Source of the DNA: Micromonospora sp045209745
Lineage (GTDB): Bacteria > Actinomycetota > Actinomycetes > Mycobacteriales > Micromonosporaceae
Reading direction: 5' to 3'
NCBI RefSeq assembly: GCF_045209745.1
Contig: NZ_CP109273.1
Span: forward strand, 3,782,001 to 3,846,000
DNA length: 64,000 nt
A program made the translations under genes and the position numbers. The number at the start of each line of letters is the position of its first letter. The stretch's first letter is position 1. This document shows positions 15,640-23,778 of the stretch, in pieces. The notes under the pieces are model-generated. The model was not told the DNA's origin and searched no databases. It saw only the letters and a list, made by a program, of their open reading frames with translations.

Positions 15640-17328
15640 GTGACCGAGGCGCACATCGAGGCGGAACTACCCCCGCCGCTGCCGGAAGGTGGCCTGCGGA
15701 TCATCCCGCTCGGCGGGCTCGGCGCCATTGGTCGGAACATGACCGTCTTCGAGTTCGACGGCAAGTTGCTGATCGTCGACTGCGGAGTCCTGTTCCCCGA
15801 CGTCGAGCAGCCGGGTGTGGACCTGATCCTGCCCGACTTCGGCCCGATCCTGGACCGGCTGGCCGACGTCCAGGCGATCGTGCTGACGCACGGCCATGAG
15901 GACCACATCGGGGCGGTGCCGTACCTGCTCGCCCACAAGCCCGACATACCGCTGGTCGGCTCACAGTTCACCCTCGCCCTGGTCGAGGCGAAGTTGGCCG
16001 AGCGGCGGATCCAGCCGTACACGCTGACCGTGCGGGAGGGCGGGCGCGAGCGGCTCGGCCCGTTCGAGTGTGAGTTCTTCGCGGTCAACCACTCGATCCC
16101 GGACGCCCTCGCGGTCGCCATCCGCACCCCCGCAGGTCTGGTGCTGCACACCGGCGACTTCAAGATGGACCAGCTCCCGCTGGACGGCCGGATCACCGAC
16201 CTGGCCGGCTTCGCCCGGCTCGGCGCCGAAGGTGTCGACCTGCTGTTGTCCGACTCCACCAACGCGGAGATCCCCGGCTTCGTCACCCCGGAGCGGGAGA
16301 TCGGGCCGGTGCTCGACTCGATCTTCGCGAAGGCCAAGGGCCGCATCATCGTCGCCTCGTTCGCCTCGCACGTGCACCGTGTGCAGCAGGTCTTCGACTC
16401 CGCCGGCGAGCACGGCCGCAAGGTCGCGCTGATCGGCCGGTCCATGGTCCGCAACATGGGCATCGCCCGGGACCTCGGCCTGCTCAACATCCCGGCCGGC
16501 CTGGTCATCGGGATCGAGGAGGCGACCACGTTGCCGCCGGAGCAGATCGTGCTGATGTCCACCGGTTCCCAGGGCGAGCCGATGAGCGCGCTGGGCCGGA
16601 TGGCCAGCGGCGACCACCGGCACATCACCATCGCCCCCGGTGACACCGTCGTGCTGGCCTCCTCGCTGGTTCCCGGTAACGAGACCTCGGTCTACCGGGT
16701 GATCAACCGGCTCGCCCGGGCCGGCGCGGTGGTCGTGCACAAGGACGTGGCGAAGGTGCACGTCTCCGGGCACGCCCCCGCCGGGGAGCTGCTCTACCTG
16801 CTCAACGTGGTCCGGCCCAGCAACCTGATGCCGGTGCACGGCGAGTGGCGCCACCTGCGCGCCCACGCCCGGCTCGGCATCGAATCCGGGGTCGCCGCCG
16901 ACCGGGTGGTGATCTGCGAGGACGGCGACGTGGTCGACCTGGTCGAGGGCCGCGCCAGCCTGGTCGGGCACGTGAAGAGCCGGTACGTCTACGTGGACGG
17001 CCTCGCCGTCGGTGACGTCAGCGAGTCGTTGCTCACCGAGCGGCGGATCCTCGGTGACGGCGGCTTCATCGCCACCACCGTGGTCGTCGACTCGGTCACC
17101 GGCAAGGTGGTCGCCGGCCCGACGCTGTCCGCGAAGGGCTTCTCCGAGGACCCGGAGGCGTTCAACCCGGTGGTTCCGCTGGTCACCGAGGCGCTCAACC
17201 GGGCCGCCGCGGACGGCATCACCGACCCGCACCAGCTCCAGCAGATCGTCCGGCGGACGGTGGGGCGGTGGGTCAACGACAAGTACCGTCGTCGACCGAT
17301 GATCGTGCCCACCGTCGTCGAGGTCTGA
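15640..17328 (+). CDS. rnj: Ribonuclease J
   Basis: RNase J is a metallo-beta-lactamase/beta-CASP nuclease with 5'-3' exonuclease and endonuclease activity in mRNA decay and rRNA maturation. The 562-residue protein has the zinc motif LTHGHEDHIGAVPYL, the second histidine cluster in LHTGDFKMD, the LLSDSTNAE segment, the beta-CASP STGSQGEPMSALGRMASGDH region and HVSGHAPAGEL. The C-terminal domain ends in GRWVNDKYRRRPMIVPTVVEV. GTG 15640 overlaps no upstream gene. Its transcript is likely closed by the hairpin at 17341-17376, facing a convergent gene. Confidence 0.96.
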   Translation: MTEAHIEAELPPPLPEGGLRIIPLGGLGAIGRNMTVFEFDGKLLIVDCGVLFPDVEQPGVDLILPDFGPILDRLADVQAIVLTHGHEDHIGAVPYLLAHKPDIPLVGSQFTLALVEAKLAERRIQPYTLTVREGGRERLGPFECEFFAVNHSIPDALAVAIRTPAGLVLHTGDFKMDQLPLDGRITDLAGFARLGAEGVDLLLSDSTNAEIPGFVTPEREIGPVLDSIFAKAKGRIIVASFASHVHRVQQVFDSAGEHGRKVALIGRSMVRNMGIARDLGLLNIPAGLVIGIEEATTLPPEQIVLMSTGSQGEPMSALGRMASGDHRHITIAPGDTVVLASSLVPGNETSVYRVINRLARAGAVVVHKDVAKVHVSGHAPAGELLYLLNVVRPSNLMPVHGEWRHLRAHARLGIESGVAADRVVICEDGDVVDLVEGRASLVGHVKSRYVYVDGLAVGDVSESLLTERRILGDGGFIATTVVVDSVTGKVVAGPTLSAKGFSEDPEAFNPVVPLVTEALNRAAADGITDPHQLQQIVRRTVGRWVNDKYRRRPMIVPTVVEV

Positions 17329-17340
17329 GCAACTTCCGCT

Positions 17341-17376
17341 GACGCCGGTCCACCCTCAACGGGGTGGGCCGGCGTC
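17341..17376. terminator. Bidirectional hairpin terminator between rnj and the YbjN genes
   Basis: A 15-base-pair stem with one G-U pair (left arm GACGCCGGTCCACCC) and a six-base loop lies between the convergent rnj and YbjN genes. Near-symmetry lets it serve both strands; there is no U-run. Confidence 0.7.
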
Positions 17377-17393
17377 GCCGCGTTCCAGGGATG

Positions 17394-19070
17394 TCAGGGC
17401 AGCGCGGCGGCTGCCTCGGCGTACGCGACGCCGGTGGTGATGGCGGCGTCCACCAGCACCATGAGCTGAGCCGGGGCCACCCCGTGTGCCAGGTCCGTGG
17501 CCACGTCGCCGGCCAGCACCAACTCCTCGCCGAGGTCGTGTGCGTACGCCTTGGGCAGCAGCCGGTCGTGGTTCCACGCGTTGCAGAAGGCGTACGCCTC
17601 GGCCCGGCGGGCCGCTGGTAGCCGGCGGGCGGCCATGGCGCGTGCGTGCAGCACCTCACCGCGCTCACCGGCCCGCCGGAACTGGATCACCGCGCCACCC
17701 CACCGGCCGACCACCGTGTCGCCCTCTTCCACCAGGTACCGGTCGCCGCGCCCGTCCAGGACTGCGGTGATCATGTCGAGGGTCAGCGCTGCCAGCTCCC
17801 GCTCGCCCGACCCGGCCTCATCGTCGGAGCGGTTGATGTCGGGCTCGTCGGGCTCGTCGGGTCTGTCGTCGGCGGGCAGCGGGACCGGCGCCGCGAGCGG
17901 GCGCTCGGCGAGCCAGGCGGCCATCCGACCGGAGTGGTGGCCGGTGCCGTTGCGGGCGTCGAAGCTGCCGGCCAGCTCGCTGGCCACCCCGAGCAGCAGG
18001 GCGCCGAGTGTGGACACGTCCAGCTCGGTGGCTGGCCGCTCGCCGTACGCCGGGCGTGGCATCGCCCGACCGCCCAGCCCGGCCTCCACGGCCAGCCCGC
18101 AGACCAGCGCCCCGGCGGCGGCGAACTCCATGGCGGCGAGGTCGTCGGTCGGGCGGTCCAACCGGGGCAGCTGCTCGGCCAGGATGGTCAGCCCGCGTTC
18201 CAGGTGCCCGCCCAGCGCGCAGAATCGCAGGTGCGCGGCGAGGTGCGGGAACGCCGCGCGCTCGCGCCGGTGCCGGCGGTACGCCCGCACGTGTGCCGCC
18301 GCGGCCCGCTCCGCCTCGTCGGCCCGGAGGGCGGGCAGCAGACCGGCGACCAGGTCCCGTTCGGGCTGGTCGGTACAGGCCGCCGGGTCATCGTCGGATT
18401 CCCGCAGCTCGCTGAGCGCGGCTCGCCACTCGCCCCAGCCGGCAAGCAGCTCGGCGCGTCGGGCCGCCGCGCAGCCCGGGCAGCCGCCGGCCGGGCCGGG
18501 CCGCTTCCCGGACCACCGCTCGTACCAGTGGCGGGCCGTGGGCTCGTCGCCCAGGTGGTCGGCGATCCGGCAGTGCAGCTCCGCGACCGTCGGGGCGTCC
18601 GGACCGTCCGCGTCGACCCGGTGGGCGAGGTCGTGCAGCAGGGACCGGGTCTGGTCCAGCCCGACCCGGGGGGTGCCGAGCAGCGCCTCCACCGCGTAGC
18701 GCTGGTAGCGCAGCAGCAGCCTGGCCTCGGCTTCGGTGAGCAGCTCGGGCCGGTGGTCGGCGGCGGCCCGGCAGCGCCGGACCGGCTCGACCAGACGCCA
18801 CCGCTCCCCGTGCAGCAGGTACGCCTCGATCAGCGCGAACCGTGCGTCCATCCCGGACCGGACGTCCCCGGCCGCGTCGGCGCGCTCGGCGAGTCGTTCC
18901 AGCGCCACCTGCCGCGCCGGCCCGTCGGGCAGGTCCCGGGTGTCGGCGAGCACAGCCTCCAGGGCCGGCAGACGGCTCCCGGCGACCCGGCCGACGGGAC
19001 CGGCGTGCGGCGCTCCGGGGTGGTCCGCCCGCTCGGTGCGGCTGCCCGTGAACTCGTCCCGGCCGGTCAT
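17394..19070 (-). CDS. TPR-like protein with C-terminal YbjN domain
   Basis: A 558-residue protein. Residues about 25-400 are Ala/Arg/Leu-rich helices resembling degenerate tetratricopeptide repeats, with a CPGC motif near the middle. An acidic linker (DDRPDEPDEPDINRSDDE) leads to a YbjN-type domain at about 426-558, which has the motif FCNAWNHDRLLPKAYAH. YbjN domains resemble type III secretion chaperones; in bacteria they are linked to sensory or stress roles, mostly unproven. ATG 19070 overlaps the stop of the neighbouring YbjN gene by four bases (ATGA), so the two are translationally coupled. The function is not known. Confidence 0.7.
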   Translation of the reverse strand: MTGRDEFTGSRTERADHPGAPHAGPVGRVAGSRLPALEAVLADTRDLPDGPARQVALERLAERADAAGDVRSGMDARFALIEAYLLHGERWRLVEPVRRCRAAADHRPELLTEAEARLLLRYQRYAVEALLGTPRVGLDQTRSLLHDLAHRVDADGPDAPTVAELHCRIADHLGDEPTARHWYERWSGKRPGPAGGCPGCAAARRAELLAGWGEWRAALSELRESDDDPAACTDQPERDLVAGLLPALRADEAERAAAAHVRAYRRHRRERAAFPHLAAHLRFCALGGHLERGLTILAEQLPRLDRPTDDLAAMEFAAAGALVCGLAVEAGLGGRAMPRPAYGERPATELDVSTLGALLLGVASELAGSFDARNGTGHHSGRMAAWLAERPLAAPVPLPADDRPDEPDEPDINRSDDEAGSGERELAALTLDMITAVLDGRGDRYLVEEGDTVVGRWGGAVIQFRRAGERGEVLHARAMAARRLPAARRAEAYAFCNAWNHDRLLPKAYAHDLGEELVLAGDVATDLAHGVAPAQLMVLVDAAITTGVAYAEAAAALP

Positions 19071-19546
19071 GACGGCACCGCGCCGGGCAGCCGACGGACC
19101 GCCACAGCGAGCTGGCAGCCGGTGGAGATGCCACAGTCGAGCAGTTGGTCGAGCTGGTGCGGGGTCACGCCGCGTTCCAGGTCGGTGATCACCTCGCCGT
19201 AGACCCGGGCCCGACCGGCGTCGTCGACGTGCACGAACGCCTTGGGCCAGAGCCGATCGTGGTTCCACGAGTTGCAGAACGCGTACAGGGCGGGCACCTG
19301 CTCGATTCCGAAGGTGGGGGCGACCATGGTGCGAACCTGGAGCAGCTCGCCGTCCCCGCCGAGGCGGAGGAACCAGATCATGTTGTCGTCGAAGTGGCCC
19401 ACCAGCTCGCCGTCCACGGTCAGGCCGACGGACCGGCCGCGGGCGGCGAGCACCGCGGCGACCAGTTCACCGGTCAGTGGCCGTAGTGCACCAGGGTGCC
19501 CGGCCAGCGGATCGTCCGGATCGCCCTCGATTTCCGGCGACGCCAT
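19067..19546 (-). CDS. YbjN domain-containing protein
   Basis: A 159-residue protein that is almost wholly a YbjN domain. It shares the motif FCNSWNHDRLWPKAFVH and the order of strands and helices with the C-terminal domain of the gene just downstream, so the pair looks like a duplication followed by fusion to a helical domain. ATG 19546 follows AAGGG. It is divergent from ftsK, with 112 bp between the starts. The biochemical role is unknown. Confidence 0.75.
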   Translation of the reverse strand: MASPEIEGDPDDPLAGHPGALRPLTGELVAAVLAARGRSVGLTVDGELVGHFDDNMIWFLRLGGDGELLQVRTMVAPTFGIEQVPALYAFCNSWNHDRLWPKAFVHVDDAGRARVYGEVITDLERGVTPHQLDQLLDCGISTGCQLAVAVRRLPGAVPS

Positions 19547-19658
19547 GGGGCATCCCTTCTGAGGCGGATATCACGACCGGCGGCGGGGTTCGTGTTGCGA
19601 CGCGCGGACACGATCCGGAAAGCGGGGATCTGCCCGGCCCCACCGTTACCGTGACTCT
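19547..19658. promoter_or_regulatory. Divergent control region between YbjN operon and ftsK
   Basis: The 112-bp gap must carry both promoters. For ftsK, TACCGT at 19647-19652 ends six bases before ATG 19659 and suggests a leaderless mRNA. No -35 or operator was recognised. Confidence 0.4.
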
Positions 19659-22121
19659 ATGGCGGGCCGTACCCCTCAGGCGAGCCGGCGACGCGGCGCG
19701 TCGCCGCGCGGTGGCACCAACAGTCGTGTCCGTCAACCGGCGAAGAAGACCCGGGCACCGGTTCGTCGTCGCACCGCGCCGGCCCGGCCCGGCCCGGCTG
19801 TCTACGTGGGCCGTGCGGTCGGTGCACTGTGGATGGGCCTGGCACACGGCATGGGTTGGGCGGTCCGGGCCGCCGGTCGGCAGGCCGCCTCGGCCCGCGA
19901 CCTCGACCCGGAGCACCGCCGTGACGGCGCCGGACTGCTGTTGTTCGGGCTCGCCCTGCTCACCGCCGTGGCGCTCTGGTTCTCCGGAGCGGGCCCGGTG
20001 GGCGCACGACTGGCCGACTCGATCCGGCTGTTCCTGGGCGCGATCTCGGTGGTCGTTCCGGTGCTGTTGATGATCGGGGCGTGGCGGCTGATGCGTCAGC
20101 CGGCCGATCCGGAACACCGGGGCCGCGGGTTGATCGGCTGGGGCTCGCTGCTCGTGTCGACCGCCGCGCTGCTCCAGATCGGTCAGGACCCGGCCAACCC
20201 GCTGCAGCGTGACTTCGCCGGCGGTCTGGTCGGCGCGGGCGTCGGCGGGCTGCTGGAGCGCGCGGTCACCGCCTGGGTGGCGGTGCCGCTGCTGATCCTG
20301 CTGCTGCTCTTCGGCCTGCTCGTGGTGACCGCGACACCGATCAACAAGATCCCCGAGCGGCTGGGTCTGCTCGCCGGTGGGCTGGTCACCCCGGCGGACG
20401 CCGCCACCGAGGAGGAGTCGGACGAGACGGTCATCCGACCGGCGCGCAAGCGACCGGCGAAGCGGATGCCTCCGCCGCTCGACCCGGACGACTTCGAGGA
20501 CCTGGACGGCGCGGACCTCCAGGAGACCATGGTGCTGCCGCGCAAGTCGCCGGCGAAGGTGCCGGCGAGCCGCAAGCCGCCGATCGAGCCGCCGGAACAC
20601 TCGCCCACGCCGACCCGGGCCGAGCAGCTCGCGTTGACCGGGCTGGCCGGGGACTACACCCTGCCGCCGGCCAACATGCTGAGCGCCGGGGCCGCCGCGA
20701 AGACCCGCAGCAAGGCCAACGACGAGGTGATCGCCGCCCTGACGGGCGTGTTCGATCAGTTCGATGTGGACGCCGCGGTCACCGGCTTCACCCGCGGCCC
20801 AACGGTCACCCGCTACGAGGTGGAGTTGGGGCACGGCGTCAAGGTCGAGCGGATCACTCAACTGTCCCGCAACATCGCGTACGCGGTGAAGTCACCGGAC
20901 GTGCGGATCCTCAGCCCCATCCCGGGCAAGAGCGCGGTCGGCGTGGAGATCCCGAACACCGACCCGGAGAACGTCGCCCTCGGCGATGTGCTGCGCTCGC
21001 GGGCGGCGACCAGCGATCACCACCCGATGGTCGTGGCGCTCGGTAAGGACATCGAGGGCGGCTACGTGGTGGCCAACCTCGCCAAGATGCCCCACATTCT
21101 CATTGCCGGGGCCACCGGAGCCGGGAAATCGAGCTGCCTCAACACCCTGCTGGTTTCCGTCCTCACCCGGGCCACCCCGGACGAGGTGCGGTTGCTGCTG
21201 ATCGACCCGAAGCGGGTCGAGATGACCGGCTACGAGGGCATCCCGCACCTGGTCACCCCGATCGTGACCAACGCCAAGAAGGCAGCCGAATCGCTGGACT
21301 GGGTGGTCCGCGAGATGGACATGCGCTACGACGACCTTGCCGCCAACGGGGTCCGGCACATCGACGACTTCAACCGCAAGGTCCGCAACGGCGAGATCAA
21401 GGCCCCGCCGGGCAGCGAACGGGAGATGCGCCCGTACCCGTACCTGCTGGTGATCGTGGACGAGCTGGCCGACCTGATGATGGTCGCGCCGCGCGATGTG
21501 GAGGACTCGGTCGTCCGGATCACCCAGCTGGCCCGTGCCGCCGGCATCCACCTGGTGCTGGCCACCCAGCGCCCCTCGGTCGACGTGGTGACCGGTCTGA
21601 TCAAGGCGAACGTGCCGTCCCGGCTCGCGTTCGCCACCTCCTCGCTCGCGGACTCCCGGGTCATCCTCGATCAGCCGGGCGCGGAGAAGCTGCTCGGCCG
21701 CGGTGACGGGCTCTTCCTGCCAATGGGCGCCTCGAAGCCGGTACGCATCCAGGGCGCCTGGGTCACCGAGCGGGAAATCGCCGACGTGGTGAAGTTCTGC
21801 AAGGACCAGCGCGAGCCGGAGTTCCGCAAGGACGTGCTGGCCCCCGCACAGGAGAGCAAGAAGAAGATCGACGAGGACATCGGCGACGACCTGGACCTGT
21901 TGGTGCAGGCGGTGGAACTGGTGGTCACCTCGCAGTTCGGCTCGACCTCGATGCTCCAGCGCAAGCTGCGGGTCGGTTTCGCGAAGGCCGGCCGACTGAT
22001 GGACCTGATGGAGACCCGTGGCGTGGTCGGGCCGTCCGAGGGGTCGAAGGCGCGCGACGTGCTGGTCAAGCCGGACGAACTGGAGGAGGTCCTGGTCGGC
22101 CTGCGCGGCGACGGGGACTGA
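19659..22121 (+). CDS. ftsK: DNA translocase FtsK/SpoIIIE
   Basis: FtsK pumps chromosomal DNA through the closing septum at division or sporulation. The 820-residue protein has a basic N-terminus, four to five membrane helices (about 80-240), an acidic linker and a C-terminal motor: Walker A GATGAGKSSC (about 485), Walker B LLVIVDELADLMMVA, and ATQRPSVDVVTGLIKANVPSR. The last about 65 residues form the DNA-reading gamma winged helix (LVVTSQFGSTSMLQRKLRVG). It is slightly short for the family because the linker is compact. A hairpin terminator follows. Confidence 0.96.
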   Translation: MAGRTPQASRRRGASPRGGTNSRVRQPAKKTRAPVRRRTAPARPGPAVYVGRAVGALWMGLAHGMGWAVRAAGRQAASARDLDPEHRRDGAGLLLFGLALLTAVALWFSGAGPVGARLADSIRLFLGAISVVVPVLLMIGAWRLMRQPADPEHRGRGLIGWGSLLVSTAALLQIGQDPANPLQRDFAGGLVGAGVGGLLERAVTAWVAVPLLILLLLFGLLVVTATPINKIPERLGLLAGGLVTPADAATEEESDETVIRPARKRPAKRMPPPLDPDDFEDLDGADLQETMVLPRKSPAKVPASRKPPIEPPEHSPTPTRAEQLALTGLAGDYTLPPANMLSAGAAAKTRSKANDEVIAALTGVFDQFDVDAAVTGFTRGPTVTRYEVELGHGVKVERITQLSRNIAYAVKSPDVRILSPIPGKSAVGVEIPNTDPENVALGDVLRSRAATSDHHPMVVALGKDIEGGYVVANLAKMPHILIAGATGAGKSSCLNTLLVSVLTRATPDEVRLLLIDPKRVEMTGYEGIPHLVTPIVTNAKKAAESLDWVVREMDMRYDDLAANGVRHIDDFNRKVRNGEIKAPPGSEREMRPYPYLLVIVDELADLMMVAPRDVEDSVVRITQLARAAGIHLVLATQRPSVDVVTGLIKANVPSRLAFATSSLADSRVILDQPGAEKLLGRGDGLFLPMGASKPVRIQGAWVTEREIADVVKFCKDQREPEFRKDVLAPAQESKKKIDEDIGDDLDLLVQAVELVVTSQFGSTSMLQRKLRVGFAKAGRLMDLMETRGVVGPSEGSKARDVLVKPDELEEVLVGLRGDGD

Positions 22122-22153
22122 CCGAGGGGTACGGCCGAGCCCGGAGTGCGCGA

Positions 22154-22180
22154 CGGGCCCACCGGTATCCGGCGGGCCCG
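22154..22180. terminator. Hairpin terminator between ftsK and gdx
   Basis: Arms CGGGCCCACCGG (22154-22165) and CCGGCGGGCCCG (22169-22180) pair at 11 of 12 positions around a three-base loop. It lies between convergent genes and can act in both directions. Confidence 0.65.
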
Positions 22181-22222
22181 CTACCCACTGTGGGCGCTGG
22201 CCACTCGTGCCGGTGCGGCACT

Positions 22223-22537
22223 TCAGTGGAAGATCTTCAGACCGATCACGCCCGCGACCACCAGCAGCAGGCAGAGGATTCGGGGCAGGCTCGCCGATTC
22301 GCCGAGCGCCAGCATTCCGATCAGTGCGGTGCCGACCGCGCCGATGCCGACCCAGACCGCGTACCCGGTGCCGACGGGAATCTCCCGGAGCGCGTACGCC
22401 AGCCCGGCCATGCTCAGGACCAGGGTCACCACGAACACCACTGACGGGGCCAGCCGGCTGAAGCCGATGCTGCGGTCCAGGGCGATCGCCCAGGCGGTCT
22501 CCAGCAGTCCCGAGATCACCAGTACGAGCCAGGCCAT
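22223..22537 (-). CDS. gdx: Guanidinium exporter of the SMR family (Gdx/SugE)
   Basis: A 104-residue small multidrug resistance protein with four transmembrane helices. MAWLVLVISGLLETAWAIAL carries the conserved membrane Glu (E13) that binds cation and proton in SMR exporters, and GTGYAVWVGIGAVGTALIGM is the usual helix-3 signature. The guanidine-III riboswitch just upstream identifies it as a Gdx-type guanidinium exporter rather than a general drug pump. The start at 22537 is preceded by GTGAGGTGG. The frame is open further upstream, but that stretch is the riboswitch leader. Confidence 0.9.
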   Translation of the reverse strand: MAWLVLVISGLLETAWAIALDRSIGFSRLAPSVVFVVTLVLSMAGLAYALREIPVGTGYAVWVGIGAVGTALIGMLALGESASLPRILCLLLVVAGVIGLKIFH

Positions 22538-22599
22538 CGTCCACCTCACGGAGAGCGCCCGGGGCTGCCGCGCCGGGACGAGTCGAGTTTGCACGTCAC

Positions 22600-22643
22600 G
22601 CGGGGCGTCTTGGCCTGACCGGGTACGCCCACCACTCGTCCGG
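22600..22643 (-). ncRNA. Guanidine-III (ykkC-III) riboswitch
   Basis: Read on the minus strand, the 44 bases begin CCGGACGAG, continue with GCGTACCCGGTCAGG and end CAAGACGCCCCGC. This is the compact pseudoknotted guanidine-III aptamer known from actinobacteria such as Thermobifida, with a GGGCGT/ACGCCC stem. It ends 62 nt before the gdx start codon. The aptamer senses free guanidinium and would raise exporter expression, probably by freeing the ribosome binding site. Confidence 0.88.
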
Positions 22644-22725
22644 AGCGGCCACGAGCACCCGGGGCCACCGACGCCGACGCTAGCACCGGCCCTGGCGGTG
22701 GGGCGGTGACTCTCGCCACGGCCCG

Positions 22726-22754
22726 TTGACCTCGACCTGACTTCAACTTGCAGT
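22726..22754 (+). promoter_or_regulatory. Promoter of the ornithine-cyclodeaminase-like gene
   Basis: TTGACC (22726-22731), 17 bases, TGCAGT (22749-22754). Transcription would start near 22761, just before the second ATG (22764), again suggesting a leaderless mRNA. Confidence 0.45.
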
Positions 22755-22763
22755 ATGGCAATC

Positions 22764-23687
22764 ATGACCATGCTCTACGCCGACCCCGAGGTCGCCGCCG
22801 TGCTGGACGCCGCCACCACGGTCGACGCCATGCGCGCCGCCCTTCTGGCCGCGTACGAGGGACGCCTCATCGCCCCGCCCCGGGCCGCCGCCCCACTGAG
22901 CGGTGGGCGGATGGTGCTCACCGCCGGGCACCTGGTCGGCGAGTGGTACGGCTTCCGCTCGTACGACACCTTCGGCCACCAGCAGGGCGAGCAGTTGGTG
23001 GTGCTGCACGACGCGCGGACCGGGGCGATCCGGGCGGTCGCGGTCGGCGCGGAGTTGGGCTCCCGGCGTACCGGAGGGTTGGGAGGTCTCGCGGTCGACG
23101 CGCTGGCCCGCTCGGACGCGGCCACCCTCGGGGTGATCGGCGCCGGCCGGCAGGCGTGGACCCAGGTCTGGGCCGTCGCCGAGGTCCGCCCGTTGCGCGA
23201 GGTGGTGGTGCACAGTCGCTCCGCCGCTGGTAGGGATGCCTTCGCCGCCCGCGTCCGCGCCGAGCTGGGCGTGCCGGCCCGCGCGGTGGCCGACCCAGGC
23301 TCGGCCGTGGCGGGGCGGGACCTGGTGATCCTCGCGACCACCAGCCCTACCCCGGTGCTCTGCGCCGCCGACCTCAGCCCCGGCACCCACGTCAACGCGG
23401 TCGGCTTCAAGCAGCGCGACCGTAGCGAGTTCGGCACCGACCTGCTGGACACCGCCGATCTGCTGGTCACCGATTCGCTGGCCCAGGCGGCGGACTACCA
23501 GCCGCCGATGCTCGCGGCCACACCCCCGTACGGCGAGCGGCTGCGCGACCTGGGCGGCATCCTGGCCGGCGCGGTCCCCGGCCGGACCACTGCGGACCAG
23601 GTCTCCGTCTTCTGCTCCACCGGCCTGGCCGGCACCGAGGTCTTCCTGCTCGACGCGCTGACCCGCGTGGGCGCGGCGGCGCGCTGA
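22764..23687 (+). CDS. Ornithine cyclodeaminase / mu-crystallin family NAD(P)-dependent enzyme
   Basis: About 307 residues in the family that includes ornithine cyclodeaminase, alanine dehydrogenase (AlaDH-type) and imine reductases. The dinucleotide-binding loop LGVIGAGRQAW lies near residue 120, with LILATTSPTPVL and GTHVNAVG following. The N-terminal substrate domain retains the Arg-Gly-rich RMVLTAGHLVGEWYGFRSYDTF region, but the substrate cannot be predicted. The start is ambiguous among ATGs at 22755, 22764 and 22770; 22764 fits the promoter best. It is divergent from gdx. Confidence 0.75.
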   Translation: MTMLYADPEVAAVLDAATTVDAMRAALLAAYEGRLIAPPRAAAPLSGGRMVLTAGHLVGEWYGFRSYDTFGHQQGEQLVVLHDARTGAIRAVAVGAELGSRRTGGLGGLAVDALARSDAATLGVIGAGRQAWTQVWAVAEVRPLREVVVHSRSAAGRDAFAARVRAELGVPARAVADPGSAVAGRDLVILATTSPTPVLCAADLSPGTHVNAVGFKQRDRSEFGTDLLDTADLLVTDSLAQAADYQPPMLAATPPYGERLRDLGGILAGAVPGRTTADQVSVFCSTGLAGTEVFLLDALTRVGAAAR

Positions 23688-23778
23688 CCGGCTTGAGGGA
23701 CGCGGCCTACCGAAATGGTGTCGGCCCCGTCCCGCAGCCCGCGTGCGTGGGCTTCCCCGGTCGGCCCGGTACCCTCGG

